Assembly: GCA_014529385.2 (NCBI GenBank)
Contig: CM043942.1
Span: 54,622,647 to 54,686,646 of the forward strand
Length of the DNA stretch: 64,000 bases
Direction: 5' to 3'
Source: Adiantum capillus-veneris
Lineage: Eukaryota; Streptophyta; Polypodiopsida; Polypodiales; Pteridaceae
The first letter of the stretch is position 1. Every line of letters starts with the position of its first letter. Position numbers and translations under genes: made by a program. A model generated the notes under the pieces. It ran no database searches. It was not told the origin of the DNA and saw only the letters and a list, made by a program, of their open reading frames with translations. Of this stretch, positions 34,104 through 45,951 are shown piece by piece.

Positions 34104-36264
34104 GTTAAGCTAGCCAAAATTTCAATTCTTTCATGATCTTTAGAACATTGGTATTTGGTTTGGTGTTTTTCTTTGACTTTGTAATCTTGAACGTTGATTT
34201 TGAAATCTTAAACATTGGTTTGATTTTATTTCACAAAACAATTGTGTATGCTTATGGTTTAGAGTATTTTCTAATGAGATGATTTGAATTGAAGTGTGCA
34301 AATATTTCATGAACAAATGGTGCCAAAGAGCAAAGAGCACCTTTTAACCATGTGCCAATAAGATATGTATGCTTGATAATTAAAGTATCTTCAATTAACC
34401 ACAAAATATGAAGATGTGAAAGTTTTCTAAATCTTTCTATCAAAGTTTTGAGTAGCATGTGAGTTTGATGTGCCAAATGTTTAGTTTTCATATTTAAAGA
34501 TTTGTTTTTATTTTGTAACTTGAGTTTATTTTCGATGTTAAGGACAATGTACATTGTCATAAGGCCAAAAGTTGATTTATAAACACAAGAAAATTTTCAC
34601 TTTATGGTATCAACACCCTATGACCGTAAGCCATAGGCTCGATCAAATATATTTACACTCGAACAAATGATGGAGCAATATTTTGTAATATTCTATCATT
34701 ATGTACTTTGTGATAAATCTTATGTTTTCAAATAGATTGACACTTGAAAAGATCATGGAACAAGGGTTTGTATTGTTTTGACATTATGTACTAATGGATC
34801 CATACTAGAACCCTACGGCCTTAGGGCCATAGGGCTCCTTTTTTATGTAAGGATGCAAAAGGATGAGATTATGACCATGGGGCCAAAAAATACAAGTAGA
34901 GAGCCATTATGTCATCTTTGTATGTAGCACACACAGATCTTGTATCTAGTACGTAGCACAACTAGACCACCTTATGGCCTCAGGGACATAGGGTTCCTTA
35001 TTGACGTATAAGTGCAAAATTGATGAGCATATTGTTCTTAGATGCAAAATAGAGCACTTACAATTTAGGTTTATAAGCCCTTGATGAAATTGTATCAATT
35101 TAGGTTTATAAGACCTTGATAAAATTGTATCAATTTAGGTTTATGGAAATTTTATGTAGCATTTATAGAATTTAGAGAAACCCATGAATCTAAAGTTTAG
35201 GGTCATAGGGTAGTGTGACCATTGGGTGCAAAGTATATGGTTCCCATGACACCCTATGGCCTCAAGACCATAGGGTGTCATGGGACATACACCACAAAAA
35301 CCAAGTGTTAATCCCTAAGCTCTTGTTTGCAATACATAAAGCAACATGACCACCCTATGGCCTTGGGGCAATAGGGTTCCTTGTAGAAAAATTATGGCCT
35401 CATGATCACAGGGGTCATACACCACAAAAACCAAGTGGAAATCCCTAAGGTCTTGTTTGCAGTACATAAAGCAACATGACCACCCTATGGCCTTGGGGCC
35501 ATAGGGTTCCTTGTAGACATAAATAGCGCCATATGGCCTTAGAACCATAAGGCTCATTTTCAACATGAAGATCATCCATGGACCTATGATGTTTGTACAA
35601 AGAAGCTATACATAGTACATAGGCTACCTTATTTACACCTAATGGCTTAAGAGCCGTTAGGTGACCATGTAGGTAGTACATAATGCACTTTTATATCAAT
35701 TTGGTGGACATAGGAATTGTATTGAGCATAGAAATCACCTTGTGGCCCTAGGGTCATAGGTGCCAATACAAATGTGTAATGTAATGATCATATGGTCCCA
35801 ATGACCCAAATTAGAACACTTGATGGACGTGAGGTACATGTATGTAGTACAAAATACTCGTGTAGATCCATAGAATTCTTCACTAACAAAGAGAGGTTGG
35901 TATAGCACAAGGACTAAAGATACCTCCATAGAGGTGCAAAAAATATAAGTCTATAGTCCCAATGTGTGAAATGGAGCACTTTATATTCATGAAACTATAA
36001 ACTGTCAATATAGAGGGCACCACATGATTCTAGGGCCATAAGATTCTTGACCAACATATAGAGCACCCTATGGTCCTAGGGCCATAGGGTGGTAGTATAG
36101 AGCAATTAAGTGAACTTTGCATATAGTATATAAAGCATTGTAATTTAATTCTGATGTATATGTCATTTGGATACTCAATATTTTTTCTAAGTGCTTGATT
36201 ATAGAAATTCATCACATTTGTAAGTATTTTCAAAGCTAAAAGTAGGTGTTGTTTAAACTTTCAG
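34104..36264 (+). repeat. Intron filled with palindromic repeat units
   Basis: A stretch of about 2.2 kb between the exon 2 donor (34104) and the first exon 3 acceptor (36264). It contains scattered copies of the CCTATGGCC-N-GGCCATAGG motif (for example near 34810, 35232, 35353, 35483, 35523, 35740, 36067) and a 130-bp tandem duplication at about 35291-35550. Part of it (34390-35025) recurs after the gene at 39290-39572. I see no other gene; open frames here are short and repeat-derived. Confidence 0.6.
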
Positions 36265-36446
36265 GTCATCAACAAGATGTTTCAATTGAGGATGTTTCAT
36301 GTGAGGCCATCGGTACAGAAGATGTTCAAGCTATTGAAACTGTTGAAAAAGAGCCTCTCAATCCCCATTTAAACCAAAATGTCCATAAAGATGATGACAA
36401 AGAGATCCAAGCTTGCGAAGGTCAACCAACGACAATTCTCCCATGA
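36265..36446 (+). pseudogene. Duplicated linker exon, copy 1
   Basis: It is preceded by the acceptor GTTTAAACTTTCAG ending at 36264. In phase with the donor at 34103 it encodes an acidic stretch beginning HQQDVSIEDVSCEAIGTEDV and ends at TGA 36444-36446. The same exon recurs 1686 bp downstream with about two-thirds of residues conserved. It could be an alternative terminal exon or a dead duplicate. Confidence 0.5.
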
Positions 36447-37950
36447 TATCGAGATTGTTGTTTCTCTTTGATTTTGTAAATATTGACGAACAATATTGTT
36501 TTGTTTTAAAAACTATTTTGCACGCTTGTGAGTTTTAATGTTTTCAAATTAGATGAATTAAATTTAAGTGTGTAAATATCATGTCATGAACATATGGTGG
36601 CATAGAGTAACCATTATCTATGTGACCATAAGAGTGTATACTTGTGAGCTTGAGTATTTTCAAAATAAATGAATTTAATTTAAGTGGAAAATTTATACAT
36701 AGACATGAGGTTACAAAGGTCATCCTTTAGCTTTGTGATCAAATGATGTATGATGTAAAACTTTAAAGCTATGTGGTTATTGATATATTATGTAATGCTT
36801 TTAAGCTATGTGATGCTATGAGGTTTATTGTCACACATATGACATTGTACCACTTAAGGCTAGGGGTCTTGTCAAAGCATCCTATGATCTTAGGGTCAGA
36901 GGTTTTTCATTGTTGAAGACAAATTTCATGGTTGTAACATCATATCATTCTTTGTAGACATGCAACCTTATGGCCCTAAGGCCATAGGGTGGCAATTGTA
37001 TGCATCCTCTAAAATATTTAAAAAAATCTATGACTAGTGACCTCATGGTCAAAGGTTCTAATTGTAGGCCACACTTTGTAAGTAGTAGCTTGTAAAAGAG
37101 CATATAACAAATTACGGTCTTAGGATCAAAAGGTTCATACACAACCAAGGTAAAAATCCCTCCGCTCTTGTATATGTAGTAGTGAAGCAACATGACCACC
37201 CTATGGCCTTAGGACCATAGGGTTCCTTGTTATCATAAATAGCACCCTATAGCCTTAGGGCCATAGGCTACCTTGTAATGCAAAGATGATCCCATATCCC
37301 TAAGGTGCTAGTACATAGGTAAAAAGAAGATGAATCTATTGTCCTTAGCTTCAAAAGAGAGCACCTTATGGTCATTGAAGCTCTACATAAGTACCTTATG
37401 TACACCTAGTCCCATAAATTTCACTATGTGTACTATATAGGTAATGCTCTCATTGGCCACATTAGTGATCATAGGTTTCTTAGTTAGCAAAGAAGGCACC
37501 TTGTGGCCCTAGGGCCATAGGGTGCCAATATAGATGTGCAATATAATGTTCCAATGGTTCGAATGACTCAAAATAGAGCACCTTATGGACAAATGGCCAT
37601 AAGGTTCCTCACTAACATATGGCTCCACACAAATATAGAGAGGACTACATGGCCATAGGGATAGAGGATGTCATTGTAGAGGTGCAAAAAGATGAGCCTA
37701 TAGTCATTATGTATAACTCAACACCTTATGTCCATATAGCTATAAACTTTTCATATAGAAGGCACCCTACGGTCCTAGGGCAATAGGGTGCTAGTATAGA
37801 GCCATTAAATAAACATATAATGTAGTATATACAACATTGCAATATAATTATGAGATATTTAATATGTAGTTTGGATACTTAATGTTTTTTAAAGCCATCA
37901 AGATTGTAGGTATTTTCAAAGCTAAAAGTGGGTGTTGTTTAAACTTGCAG
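36447..37950 (+). repeat. Second copy of the intron repeat block
   Basis: This block resembles 34600-36264: phrases with CACCTTGTGGCCCTAGGGCC, AACATGACCACCCTATGGCC and the acceptor region GTTTAAACTT(T/G)CAG recur in the same order. It is therefore the intron part of a tandem duplication of roughly 1.7 kb. Palindromic centres lie near 36975, 37205, 37250 and 37508. No separate gene is seen. Confidence 0.55.
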
Positions 37951-39190
37951 CACTTCAACAAGACTTTACAGTTAATAGTGTCTCTTGTGAGGTCATTGAT
38001 ACAAAGGATGCTCCAGCTATTGAGCCTATTGAGGAAGAATCTATCAATCCTCATTTTAACCAATAAGCTTGTAAAGAAGATGACAAAGAGATACAAGTTT
38101 TTGAAGGTCGACCATCGTAGTTGTTGGACAGAAATTCCAGCGATACAATGGAAGTAGAAGGACAGAAGAAGACTCTGTCAATAACATTTTAGTAGCTCAA
38201 TATTTGAGCATTAGAGTGTATGGTGATCCAAATCTTTCATCTAATGATGGACCAATGCTGACTATAATACTGAGCTTGTGTGGATTGCTTTTGAGGCGTT
38301 GTTGGCAAAAGTCCAAAAAAATGAAGAGCTTGAAGTTTAAACATGAGTATATTGTTTTGCGACCAGGATGCATTGAGTTTGTAAAGAGTCTCCTAAGCAT
38401 CTCCAATGTTGGCATATGGTCAACAGCTAATGATACACAGGTTATGCAAATCATCAAGATTTTAGAGAAGGAAGCTGGAGAACAACTTCCATTCTTTATG
38501 ATTTGGGGGCAAAGCCAATGTCAACAATATGTAGAGTCAAGAATCACTCGCCCCGACAATCCTGGAGTAGAGGCATTTTTCAAACCTTTAGCTATTTCAT
38601 CAGCAAATTTTGGGATTGATTTAAAAAGATTGCTTCTTATAGATGATGCACCATTGAAAGGATGCATTAATCCTGCATTCAATTGTATATTTCCACCATC
38701 ATTTAACATTGATGAGGAGGATAATATTCTCCTTGGAGAGCTCCTACCATATACCAAAGCTCTTCATCATGTCAACGACATTCGTACAATTACAAGATCT
38801 TCTTTGTATGGACAAGCTCCCATAGTGCAAGGTCACGAGCTTTACAATCATGTACAAAAGGTTGTTTCAAAGTGGGAGGAGCGCAATTTGGTTTGTCTAC
38901 AAAAAACCTACCCTACAAGCAGGCTACCAGAAGCTCCTCGCGTTCTTAATGATGAGAATGGTGCCTCATCTAGCAGTACTGGAATGTCCACTAGAAGTCA
39001 AGATAAGAAAAGGCTGACACTTGATCAAGAAAAAATGAGGATATTGAAGAATATCAAATCTATATCAACCTTGAAAAGAGTTGAGTTAATTATGCTTGCT
39101 CAGAAATTGGGGTACAAAGAGCCTGTGATCAAAGCACATGAAGCCAAGAATTATATCAAACAACTCAAAAGTCAATATTGTATTAAATAG
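37951..39190 (+). pseudogene. FCP1/NIF-like phosphatase domain exon, catalytic motif lost
   Basis: The exon starts after GTTTAAACTTGCAG with the second copy of the acidic linker (stop at 38065-38067 and a frameshift near 38115). It then stays open from 38105 to TAA 39188-39190. Counting from 38204 (a TTG, not a true start), residues 52-190 match the FCP1/NIF homology domain of the HAD superfamily: RPGCIEFVKSL, GIWSTA at 70-75, Lys 127 and LLLIDDAP at 143-150. The first motif should carry the nucleophile Asp (DxD) but reads ILSLCGLLL at 22-30, with Ser 24 and Cys 26. The domain should lack phosphatase activity. A C-terminal basic region follows. Linkage to the GQHS exons is inferred from phase and the shared linker. 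Confidence 0.6.
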
Positions 39191-39572
39191 GTTCACATTT
39201 GTAGAGATGATGGAACAAAATGTTGTAATGTTATGGCATTTACAAATGATCTTTGTGTATAGAAAAACCTTTGTAAGGGTGCTTATGTTTTCAACATACA
39301 TGAAGATGTGAAAGTGTTATAATTTTTCTATTAGAGTTATGAGTAGCACATGAGCTTGATGTGCCAAATTTTTAGTTTTTTTATTTAGAAAGATTTTATC
39401 CCTTTTAATGTAAGGATTCACAAATGTGAGATTATGACCATGGGGCCACAAGATACGAATAGAGAGCCATTCGGTCATCTTTGTATGTAGCACATACAAA
39501 TCCTGTATGTAGTACACAAGGCAACTAGACCACCCTATGGCCTTATTGCCATATGGCTCCTTGTTGACATAA
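39191..39572 (+). repeat. Third copy of the intron-type repeat, cut by a Ty3 element
   Basis: The sequence from about 39290 to 39572 matches 34390-35025 (for example GATTATGACCATGGGGCCA and TGAGTAGCA(C/T)(A/G)TGAG). It includes a palindrome variant at 39535-39556. It stops abruptly where a minus-strand Ty3 polyprotein begins. Confidence 0.55.
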
Positions 39573-41679
39573 CGGTATGTACCATCTTTCTTTTGCACTA
39601 AAAGGACTGGAGAAAGGAACTAGGCCTCACCATCCCTTTGTCTACCAATTCCTGTACTTGCCTCATAATCTCCTCTTGTTGAGCTTGTGAGACTCGATAA
39701 GGAGGTTTGTTAGGTGGTGAGCTTCCTGGAAGGAGCTCAATACGATGGTCATCATCCCCTCGTTTTGGAGGTAGGTCCATAGGGATATCATCGATGAACA
39801 CATCTTGGAATCCTTTTAGAAAAGTAGACAAGTCTAACTCTTCTTGATTCCTATCATTTTCAGTTGATGAAACATTATTAGCTTTTAGAGACTCTTTGAC
39901 CCTGTAGGTGAAGTAAATTCTCCTTTCAGGGAACTTCATGTTGGCAGCCATGCGATCAAACCATGGTGCCCCTAGGATAACATCCTGATGTTGGAGAGGA
40001 GAGATGAAGAAGTCTTCTTTGTTGACATAGCTTTGGACATGAAGCCTCAACTTCCCAATCAAGGGAGTAACGGAGGCTTGTTGTCCCTTGAAAGCTGCAT
40101 CAACTGTTACTATATCTCCCATCTCAAAAGCTTGAATGCCCAAATTGGTGGCCAACTCTATTGATATGAAGTTGAGAGTAGAGCCTGTGTCAAACAAGAT
40201 GAAGACATCATGCTCTCTTACCTTTCCCCACGCATAGGAAAGTGATGATCCTTTGCGATGAGCATCCTCTTTTGGAGCTTCGATGGTGGAAGCCCTAGGA
40301 GTCTCATTGCGAGTATTCTTCTTGGGACAAGAACGATAGCCATGTCCTTGCTCCCCACACTTGAAACACTTATGGTCCTCGCGAAAAGCTTCAAGCTCTT
40401 CAGGAGAGAGTTTGTTTTTACCTTTGTAAACTCCCTTCTCCTTGGACCGATTGTTGTTGTTGTTATTGTTGTTGTTGTTATTGTTGTTGTTGGAAGTGCC
40501 TTGGGAATTATTTTGAGCATTGGATTTCCCCTTTGCATCATTTTTATCTTTGTTTTCCATGGGCTTGACATTACGTCTAGCCCCTTGATGGAAATTGATG
40601 CGTGAAGCAACCATGGTGTGGTGGATTACTTCGGTAATAGTACCAGGCCGTTGAGAGTTGATGTATTCGGCCATCTCTTCAGGTAATCCCGCACAGAATT
40701 GTTGTCTTTGCTCGGCAAAGTCTATCTTTTGAAAGAGAGTAGCTTTGAGATGTAAATCCCAAAACTTGTCTACATACTTGTTGATAGACTCATGAGAGAG
40801 AAGCTTCAAGCCGCGCCATTCGGTAAGAACTTTATCTTTAGTATCACTTGGAAGAAATTGCTTCATGATGGAAACTCGTAGAGTTTTCCATGTCTTTGGG
40901 GCTTCTCCATTGCCACAAAGGCTAGCCCACCATTGACGAGCTGATTTTTGGAAGTGCATAGCTACATGGCGTAGCTTGGAGGACTCTGTGAAGCCCTCGT
41001 CCCCAAAGGCCGCATCAAATTGCTGGATGAAGGGCAACACTTTGTCGGTAGCACCAAAGGTGCCATCATAGGTGAGAAAAGAGATACTCTTTCCTCCCTC
41101 CTTGAACTTCTTTAGCTTTTGTGACCTTCGCCATGCAGGAAATGATTTGCGATGTCCTCCCCTCTTGTATTCTCTAGGAGAATAGCCATAACTTTCATCG
41201 AAAGAGGAGGAAGGTGAAGAAGAAGGAGAAGAGGGTAACCTCTTCCTAGCCCTTTTCTTCCTTTGTTTCCTCTCTTGCCTTTCAGAGTGATGAGGAGAAG
41301 GACTATGGGTTGCTCTTTTCCTCTTGGGAGGAGTAGGCGATCGTCTAGGCCGCCGTCTTCGTGGAGCCACATCTTCAGAAGAACTTAGACTGTCATTGCT
41401 TTCTTTCTCTTTGGATTCCTCCTCTCGAATGGGAGAGAGTCTTCTTTTGGGGGTCTCTTCAAGAGGCCTCCTAAGCTCTCTCTCCTCTGGAAGAGGAAGG
41501 GAAATTCCATAAGCACGAAGTTGTTGAGTAACTTCGGCTTGCAAAATAGGGTTGCCCATAGCTTGTTGCAACCTAGTGACGAGATAATTCACAAACATGG
41601 GAGCATCATCATTAGCACCTTCATGTGCAAAATCAAAGCTATCAATGTTCATTCTACTCTCTTGATTATTGTCAGCCAT
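39573..41679 (-). pseudogene. Ty3 gag-protease polyprotein, truncated in reverse transcriptase
   Basis: The likely start is ATG 41679-41677 (MADNNQ...), 14 codons inside the open frame, because the usual acidic gag N-terminus follows it. An Arg/Ser-rich basic region precedes a retrotransposon gag domain (FGDEGF...WWASLCG...EWRGLKLL...). Next come a poly-Asn stretch of about 15 residues, the knuckle CFKCGEQGHGYRSC and a retropepsin with the active site LFDTGSTLNFIS. The first reverse-transcriptase motif (PPNKPPYRVS...LVDKGMVRPS) is followed by a 1-nt frameshift and a stop at 39600-39598. The proper frame continues for about ten codons and is lost at 39573. Capsid formation and polyprotein cleavage are the family roles. 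Confidence 0.85.
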
Positions 41680-42079
41680 GTTAACAAAATTTATGTTTAT
41701 ACTTAGTGTATGCTTTGGCAATACAAAACCTTAGTTGCCACTCCTCTTAGCCTTTGAAAATTGGCTCTTAAGTATCTACACCCATGGCTCAAAGTGGTTA
41801 ATTATAGAGAGTAGAGGAGTAGGTCTAACATAGCAGAGTTTCCAAGGGCTAGCTCCTTTCGGACTTCTTATGGCTCAATAATGGTAAAGCCGTAGGCAAG
41901 TCTAAAATGACTCCATTATTAAGTCCAAATCTCCTGAGGTGTGCACCATCCCCCACATAGTGGGCTTAACAAAACCGATATTAGATCCCATTTCCACTTA
42001 CTCTATTATAATTAACAACATCAACCATTTATAGGCTACTTAAGGACCTCTCTTCTTAAGCAAGAAAAGAGAAACCAAA
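41680..42079 (-). other. Leader of Ty3 element 1
   Basis: About 400 bp between the PBS and the gag start. I see no open frame or clear motif in it. Confidence 0.5.
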
Positions 42080-42092
42080 TGCTCTGATACCA
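42080..42092 (-). promoter_or_regulatory. Primer-binding site of Ty3 element 1
   Basis: TGGTATCAGAGCA on the element strand, one base from the LTR end at 42094. It is complementary to initiator-Met tRNA. Confidence 0.85.
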
Positions 42093-42093
42093 A

Positions 42094-43014
42094 TGTAATG
42101 GAATTTTCCTATTCAATTTGAGAGTAGCGGAATTTAATGAGAGTACTTTCAAGAAATGATTTTGTGAGCATAGCGGGTTGACATAATTGAAGATAGCAAC
42201 ATAATCATAGCAATTAGTTAACTTGGCATAGACAATACTTTTGCAAGAGAGAGAATTTAGAGAACATGACAACAGTTGAGGACCGGATTTATGTGGAGCC
42301 AGTCCCCCCTCCAATAGGCATTTGTATTATGATTTCTCCCATAAAGAGAGACTTGTTACAATACATTCTTTGTGTTCCTTGTGACCTAGGTGAAGCAATG
42401 AAGATGGAAAGCTAGCAGGGAATGAGGGTAGGGAAGAGGAAGAAGAAACATTTCATACGAGAAAGAGCTAGTTCCTCACTTATCATAACTCTTGTGCTAG
42501 CATACATAATAGCATAGTAATGAAGAAGAAATAGATGGCAAGCTCAAGCATTGAAGCATGGCTCTTGGATGGATTTGCACTCCATAGCCAAGAGTGTTGG
42601 TGTAGGCTCTCAACCTCTACTTTCTTGGAGAAAGAGAGGTAGCTCTTGCACTTTGCATAGTACACAATGAGAGTGTTTGTGAGTGTGTGTGGGTGAGTAT
42701 ACCCCCGAAGCACCCCCCTAGCTTGTTTGGGTCGACCCCCCTTGTAGCTCATGCTTGAAGCTCATTGGACCCCTCCAGGCCTAGCCAATCACAAGCAGGA
42801 GCCATTACAAGCAACAGGGATAGCCTTGGGACAAGTGTCCCCCTTTCCCCTTTGAGAGAGAGGACTTGATAAATAAAAAATCAATTAATTAAATATCCTT
42901 TATTATCATTGGACCCCTTGGATGGCCAACCAATAGGTTTCAGGCATACCATGAGGGCAACATGAGGAGGAACTTGACAAGTGTCCTTGCTGCCTCTTCA
43001 AGCTGGGGCTTCCC

Positions 43015-43049
<35 letters not shown>

Positions 43050-43595
43050 CTCTCTCATCCCCCCCCCCCCTTGTAGGCTCGCCCCCCTCCTTGTAGGGAT
43101 CTTTTTGACTTTGGATGAGCAAGCCCCTTAGTCATCAAGCATGACTAAGCACTTGAAGTAGGGGGTGTTCCCACAAGCATCTCAGGCAAGCTTCTCAAGG
43201 AACCTCAAGCACCTTAATCATGCACCAAGTCAAGCACCTCAAGCATGGAGCCAGTCAAGCACCTCAAGAAGAACAAGCACAACAAGCACCTCGAGTTTGG
43301 GCCGGGTTCCCACCTCAAGCTTAGCCCTAGCTTACCTAAGGTCAAAGGACTTTTACACACATTATTAGAGGTCTTCAATGAAGCTAACCCTAAGGTCTTA
43401 TGCTCCATTGGTTGGCCTTGGAGTCTTGATAGACCATCTCCCATTTGGGCCCCTTTACTATTGGCCCCGTGTTGAGATAGATCTATAAGCACATATCTAT
43501 ATCTTAACACTTGTTCCCGTTTATTCTCCCACATTAAGTGATCAATTTAATATGAGAAAATCATTTGGGTTGGTTAGATATTAGATTTTATGACA
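42094..43595 (-). repeat. 5' LTR of Ty3 element 1 (about 1.5 kb)
   Basis: On the plus strand it runs from TGTAATGGAATT next to the PBS to ATTTTATGACA. The last ~300 bp resemble the LTR piece at 62477-62711 (GGGTTCCCACCTCAAG, GAAGCTAACCCTAAGGTCTT, TTTAATATGAGAAA). It contains a (GT)n run at about 43017-43048 with a poly-C tract after it, and repeated CAAGCACCTCAAG phrases at 43195-43300. The inner boundary is firm; the outer one rests on the match to element 2. Confidence 0.65.
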
Positions 43596-44374
43596 GTACT
43601 TAAAACTATAAAGTTATATTTATGTAAGTGTCTCATGTAACAACTTACGGTCACAAAAGAGATATAGTGCCATAAGTAGGATGTTATGATCTTAGGACCA
43701 TAGGATACTTTAATATTACTATTTAGGTTTTCTAATTGCTAAATATTAGTTATGGTTCTATTATACAATATTAAAATGTAATTAAAACTTGATAGTGTTG
43801 CAAAGTTAAGACATTTTATTTCTATAAGTGTCTCATGTTACATTATAGGACACAAAATATATCAAATGGCACTATAAGTGCCATATGTGGCATCTTATGG
43901 TCTTAGGGCCATAGGGTACTCTATAGTATTGTTAAGCTTTTCCAATTGCTAAATGTTAGTTATGGTGTAATAGGTATTTGATAGTGATGCAAAGTAAAGA
44001 CTTAGTACTTTGCTATACAAGCAAATTAAGGTCATTGATATTATAAGAACATTTGATATTGGTGCAATAAACCTATATAGCTTAGTATCCATCTTATTGG
44101 GTGTTGTTGGATACCTCTTCTTTTAAGATGCCATATCTAAAAGCCTTGATTAAAGTTTTAAAAGCATTTATTGATTGCAAATCCTTTTGCTGTAACTTAC
44201 ATTAGTGGTTTTATTATAGATTATTAAGTAGTAAAATAAAAATAATAGGTAGAATGTTGACATCACATCTAGACTAACGACAAATTGAGCCTTAAAAGAG
44301 TTAAATAACACAATCTTGACATCCCAATTAGCATTTGGGAAACGGGATTTTCCCAAATTATCTAAAATTCTCTA
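43596..44374. repeat. A/T-rich region with a 200-bp tandem duplication
   Basis: A unit of about 200 bp occurs twice: TAAGTGTCTCATGT at 43625 and 43825, and CTAATTGCTAAATATTAG against CCAATTGCTAAATGTTAG. Each copy carries one palindrome variant (near 43690 and 43900). The rest is A/T-rich with no gene seen. Relation to the satellites is through the palindrome only. Confidence 0.55.
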
Positions 44375-44506
44375 AATAGAGAGAGAGAGAGAGAAACAGA
44401 TAGGAATAGAGAGAGAGAGAGAGGAAATTAAATAGAGAGAGTGAGAGAGAAAGAGAAAGAGAGATAGCGAGAGCGAGATCGAGAGAGAAAGAACGAGAGA
44501 TAGAGA

Positions 44507-44546
<40 letters not shown>

Positions 44547-44560
44547 TATATAATATATAG

Positions 44561-44602
<42 letters not shown>

Positions 44603-44740
44603 AACTAGAGATAGCTACAGAGGTAGAGAGAGAGAGATAGATAGTAGATAGAGAAAGTCGGCGTGAAAGAGTTAGGTTGGCTGACCAATTGTGTGAAAAA
44701 GACAGAAACTCTCTCTATCTCTCTCTCTCTCCCTCTAGAA
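44375..44740. repeat. Compound GA/TA/GATA microsatellite region
   Basis: Successive runs of (GA)n, (TA)n (44511-44545), GATA-type and again (GA)n, ending in CTCTCTAT runs near 44710-44735. No LINE end was recognised here. Confidence 0.85.
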
Positions 44741-44879
44741 GAAACTATGGAACTAAAAGAGGCAAAGGGGTTTTGCCCGCTACATGCATTGCCATGTACA
44801 CCTGGGAGTGCACGTATGTGTCTACCCATATAGAATTTGACCAATAAAGATGAGATTTTGACCTGGTGGTCTTGATCTC

Positions 44880-45936
44880 TGTTAGCGGGTACGCCGCGAC
44901 GGACGACGGAGCACAGCGAGAACATAGACCAACAAATTGTCAATCCGAGGACGTAGCAGACCCGACTAGGGCATGGAGGCAATCTCTGGGTTGTCAACCC
45001 TGAGCTAGACACAAACAACACTCTACAGGCATTAATCCTACCACAACACTACCATAAAGCAAAGAAACAGACAACGCATCCTACGAAACACTACAAGCTC
45101 GAAACTGTCTCAAATCATATCGGAATGACTTGAAATCGGAGGGCAAGACTCACAAGGACATATCCTATGTGGCCAAACACCTAAACCCTGAAAACCATAA
45201 CTATAAGACCTCTATTCGTTGTCGCGATAGACTCAAAACAGCAATTTCCAAAGTGTCCGGAACTGATCTACAAAGACATCAACACGAAGAGATTCTCGCC
45301 TTGATTCTAACGACTACTCGATCATTCAGAACGGATGTCGTTTGAGGTACTTACAACCAAATATAGCTCGTAGCAGGCAGGCTCGCGATGTGGTCCTCGG
45401 CTTGCATTGCTTGCGTCGACACGGAGAGCTCCTCGATGCTAACACGCTCCTACTCTCATATCTGCAATGTGATTAGTGTGCGCGATGGTGTGTGTGCGTG
45501 AAGCTCACTACTGTGTGCTGCAGAACCCACAACTGTATATTTATTGAGACAACGTAATGTGTTTTTTACAAAGCCTTAGGTTTTAGCTTATATACAAAGC
45601 CTTCAAACCTAATGTCCGGCCAAATGAACTGAATTGTCCCTAGGCTTCTACAGAGCTTAATTACAAGAAACTGAGTTGGCTTTACTCATTATACAAGCAT
45701 CTGCGGCCAAAATACAAGTGCCGATTTAAAATATGAGGTTCCCGTAAACATTACAAAAGTGGCCGTAATGGCTCAAAATAATAATAACGGGATATTCGAT
45801 GACGTCCATGAACATATATCTTCATGTTGTAGCATCCATCTTCATCTTCATTACTTCATCACCATCTTCATGTGGAATCTTTGAGGAATCTTTAATGGAA
45901 TATTTATGGAAACGTTGTTGAAAGGGCGTCCTTTCA
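44880..45936 (-). repeat. 3' LTR of element A (1057 bp)
   Basis: TGTTAGCGGG...CCTTTCA on the plus strand. The polypurine tract starts at 45937. It is homologous along its length to the LTR at 61520-62476 (for example GAAGCTCAC, CCTTAGGTTT, GGACA/C phrases in order) but much diverged. At its tip is a 7-bp-arm hairpin, TGAAAGGGCGTCCTTTCA (45919-45936). It also contains CGCGATAGACTCA (45233-45245), part of the palindrome repeated in the leader. Confidence 0.7.
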
Positions 45937-45951
45937 ATACTCTCCCCCTCC
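45937..45951 (-). promoter_or_regulatory. Polypurine tract of element A
   Basis: GGAGGGGGAGAGTAT on the element strand, immediately before the 3' LTR. It is the expected primer site for second-strand synthesis and it fixes the element's orientation. Confidence 0.75.

Larger units (their letters stand above)
39573..43595 (-). mobile_element. Ty3-type LTR element 1, 3' part missing
   Basis: The minus-strand element consists of a 5' LTR (42094-43595), a PBS, a leader and gag-protease. It breaks off a few codons into the reverse transcriptase at about 39573. Its LTR end matches that of Ty3 element 2 at 62480-62711. No 3' LTR is present in the window, so the element was truncated by rearrangement. 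Confidence 0.75.

Noticed and set aside
40440-40500. A possible separate gene at the AAC/GTT trinucleotide run
   Set aside because: It is the poly-Asn stretch within the Ty3 gag frame.
45130-45345. A 71-codon plus-strand frame
   Set aside because: It lies wholly within the LTR of element A and has no known motif.
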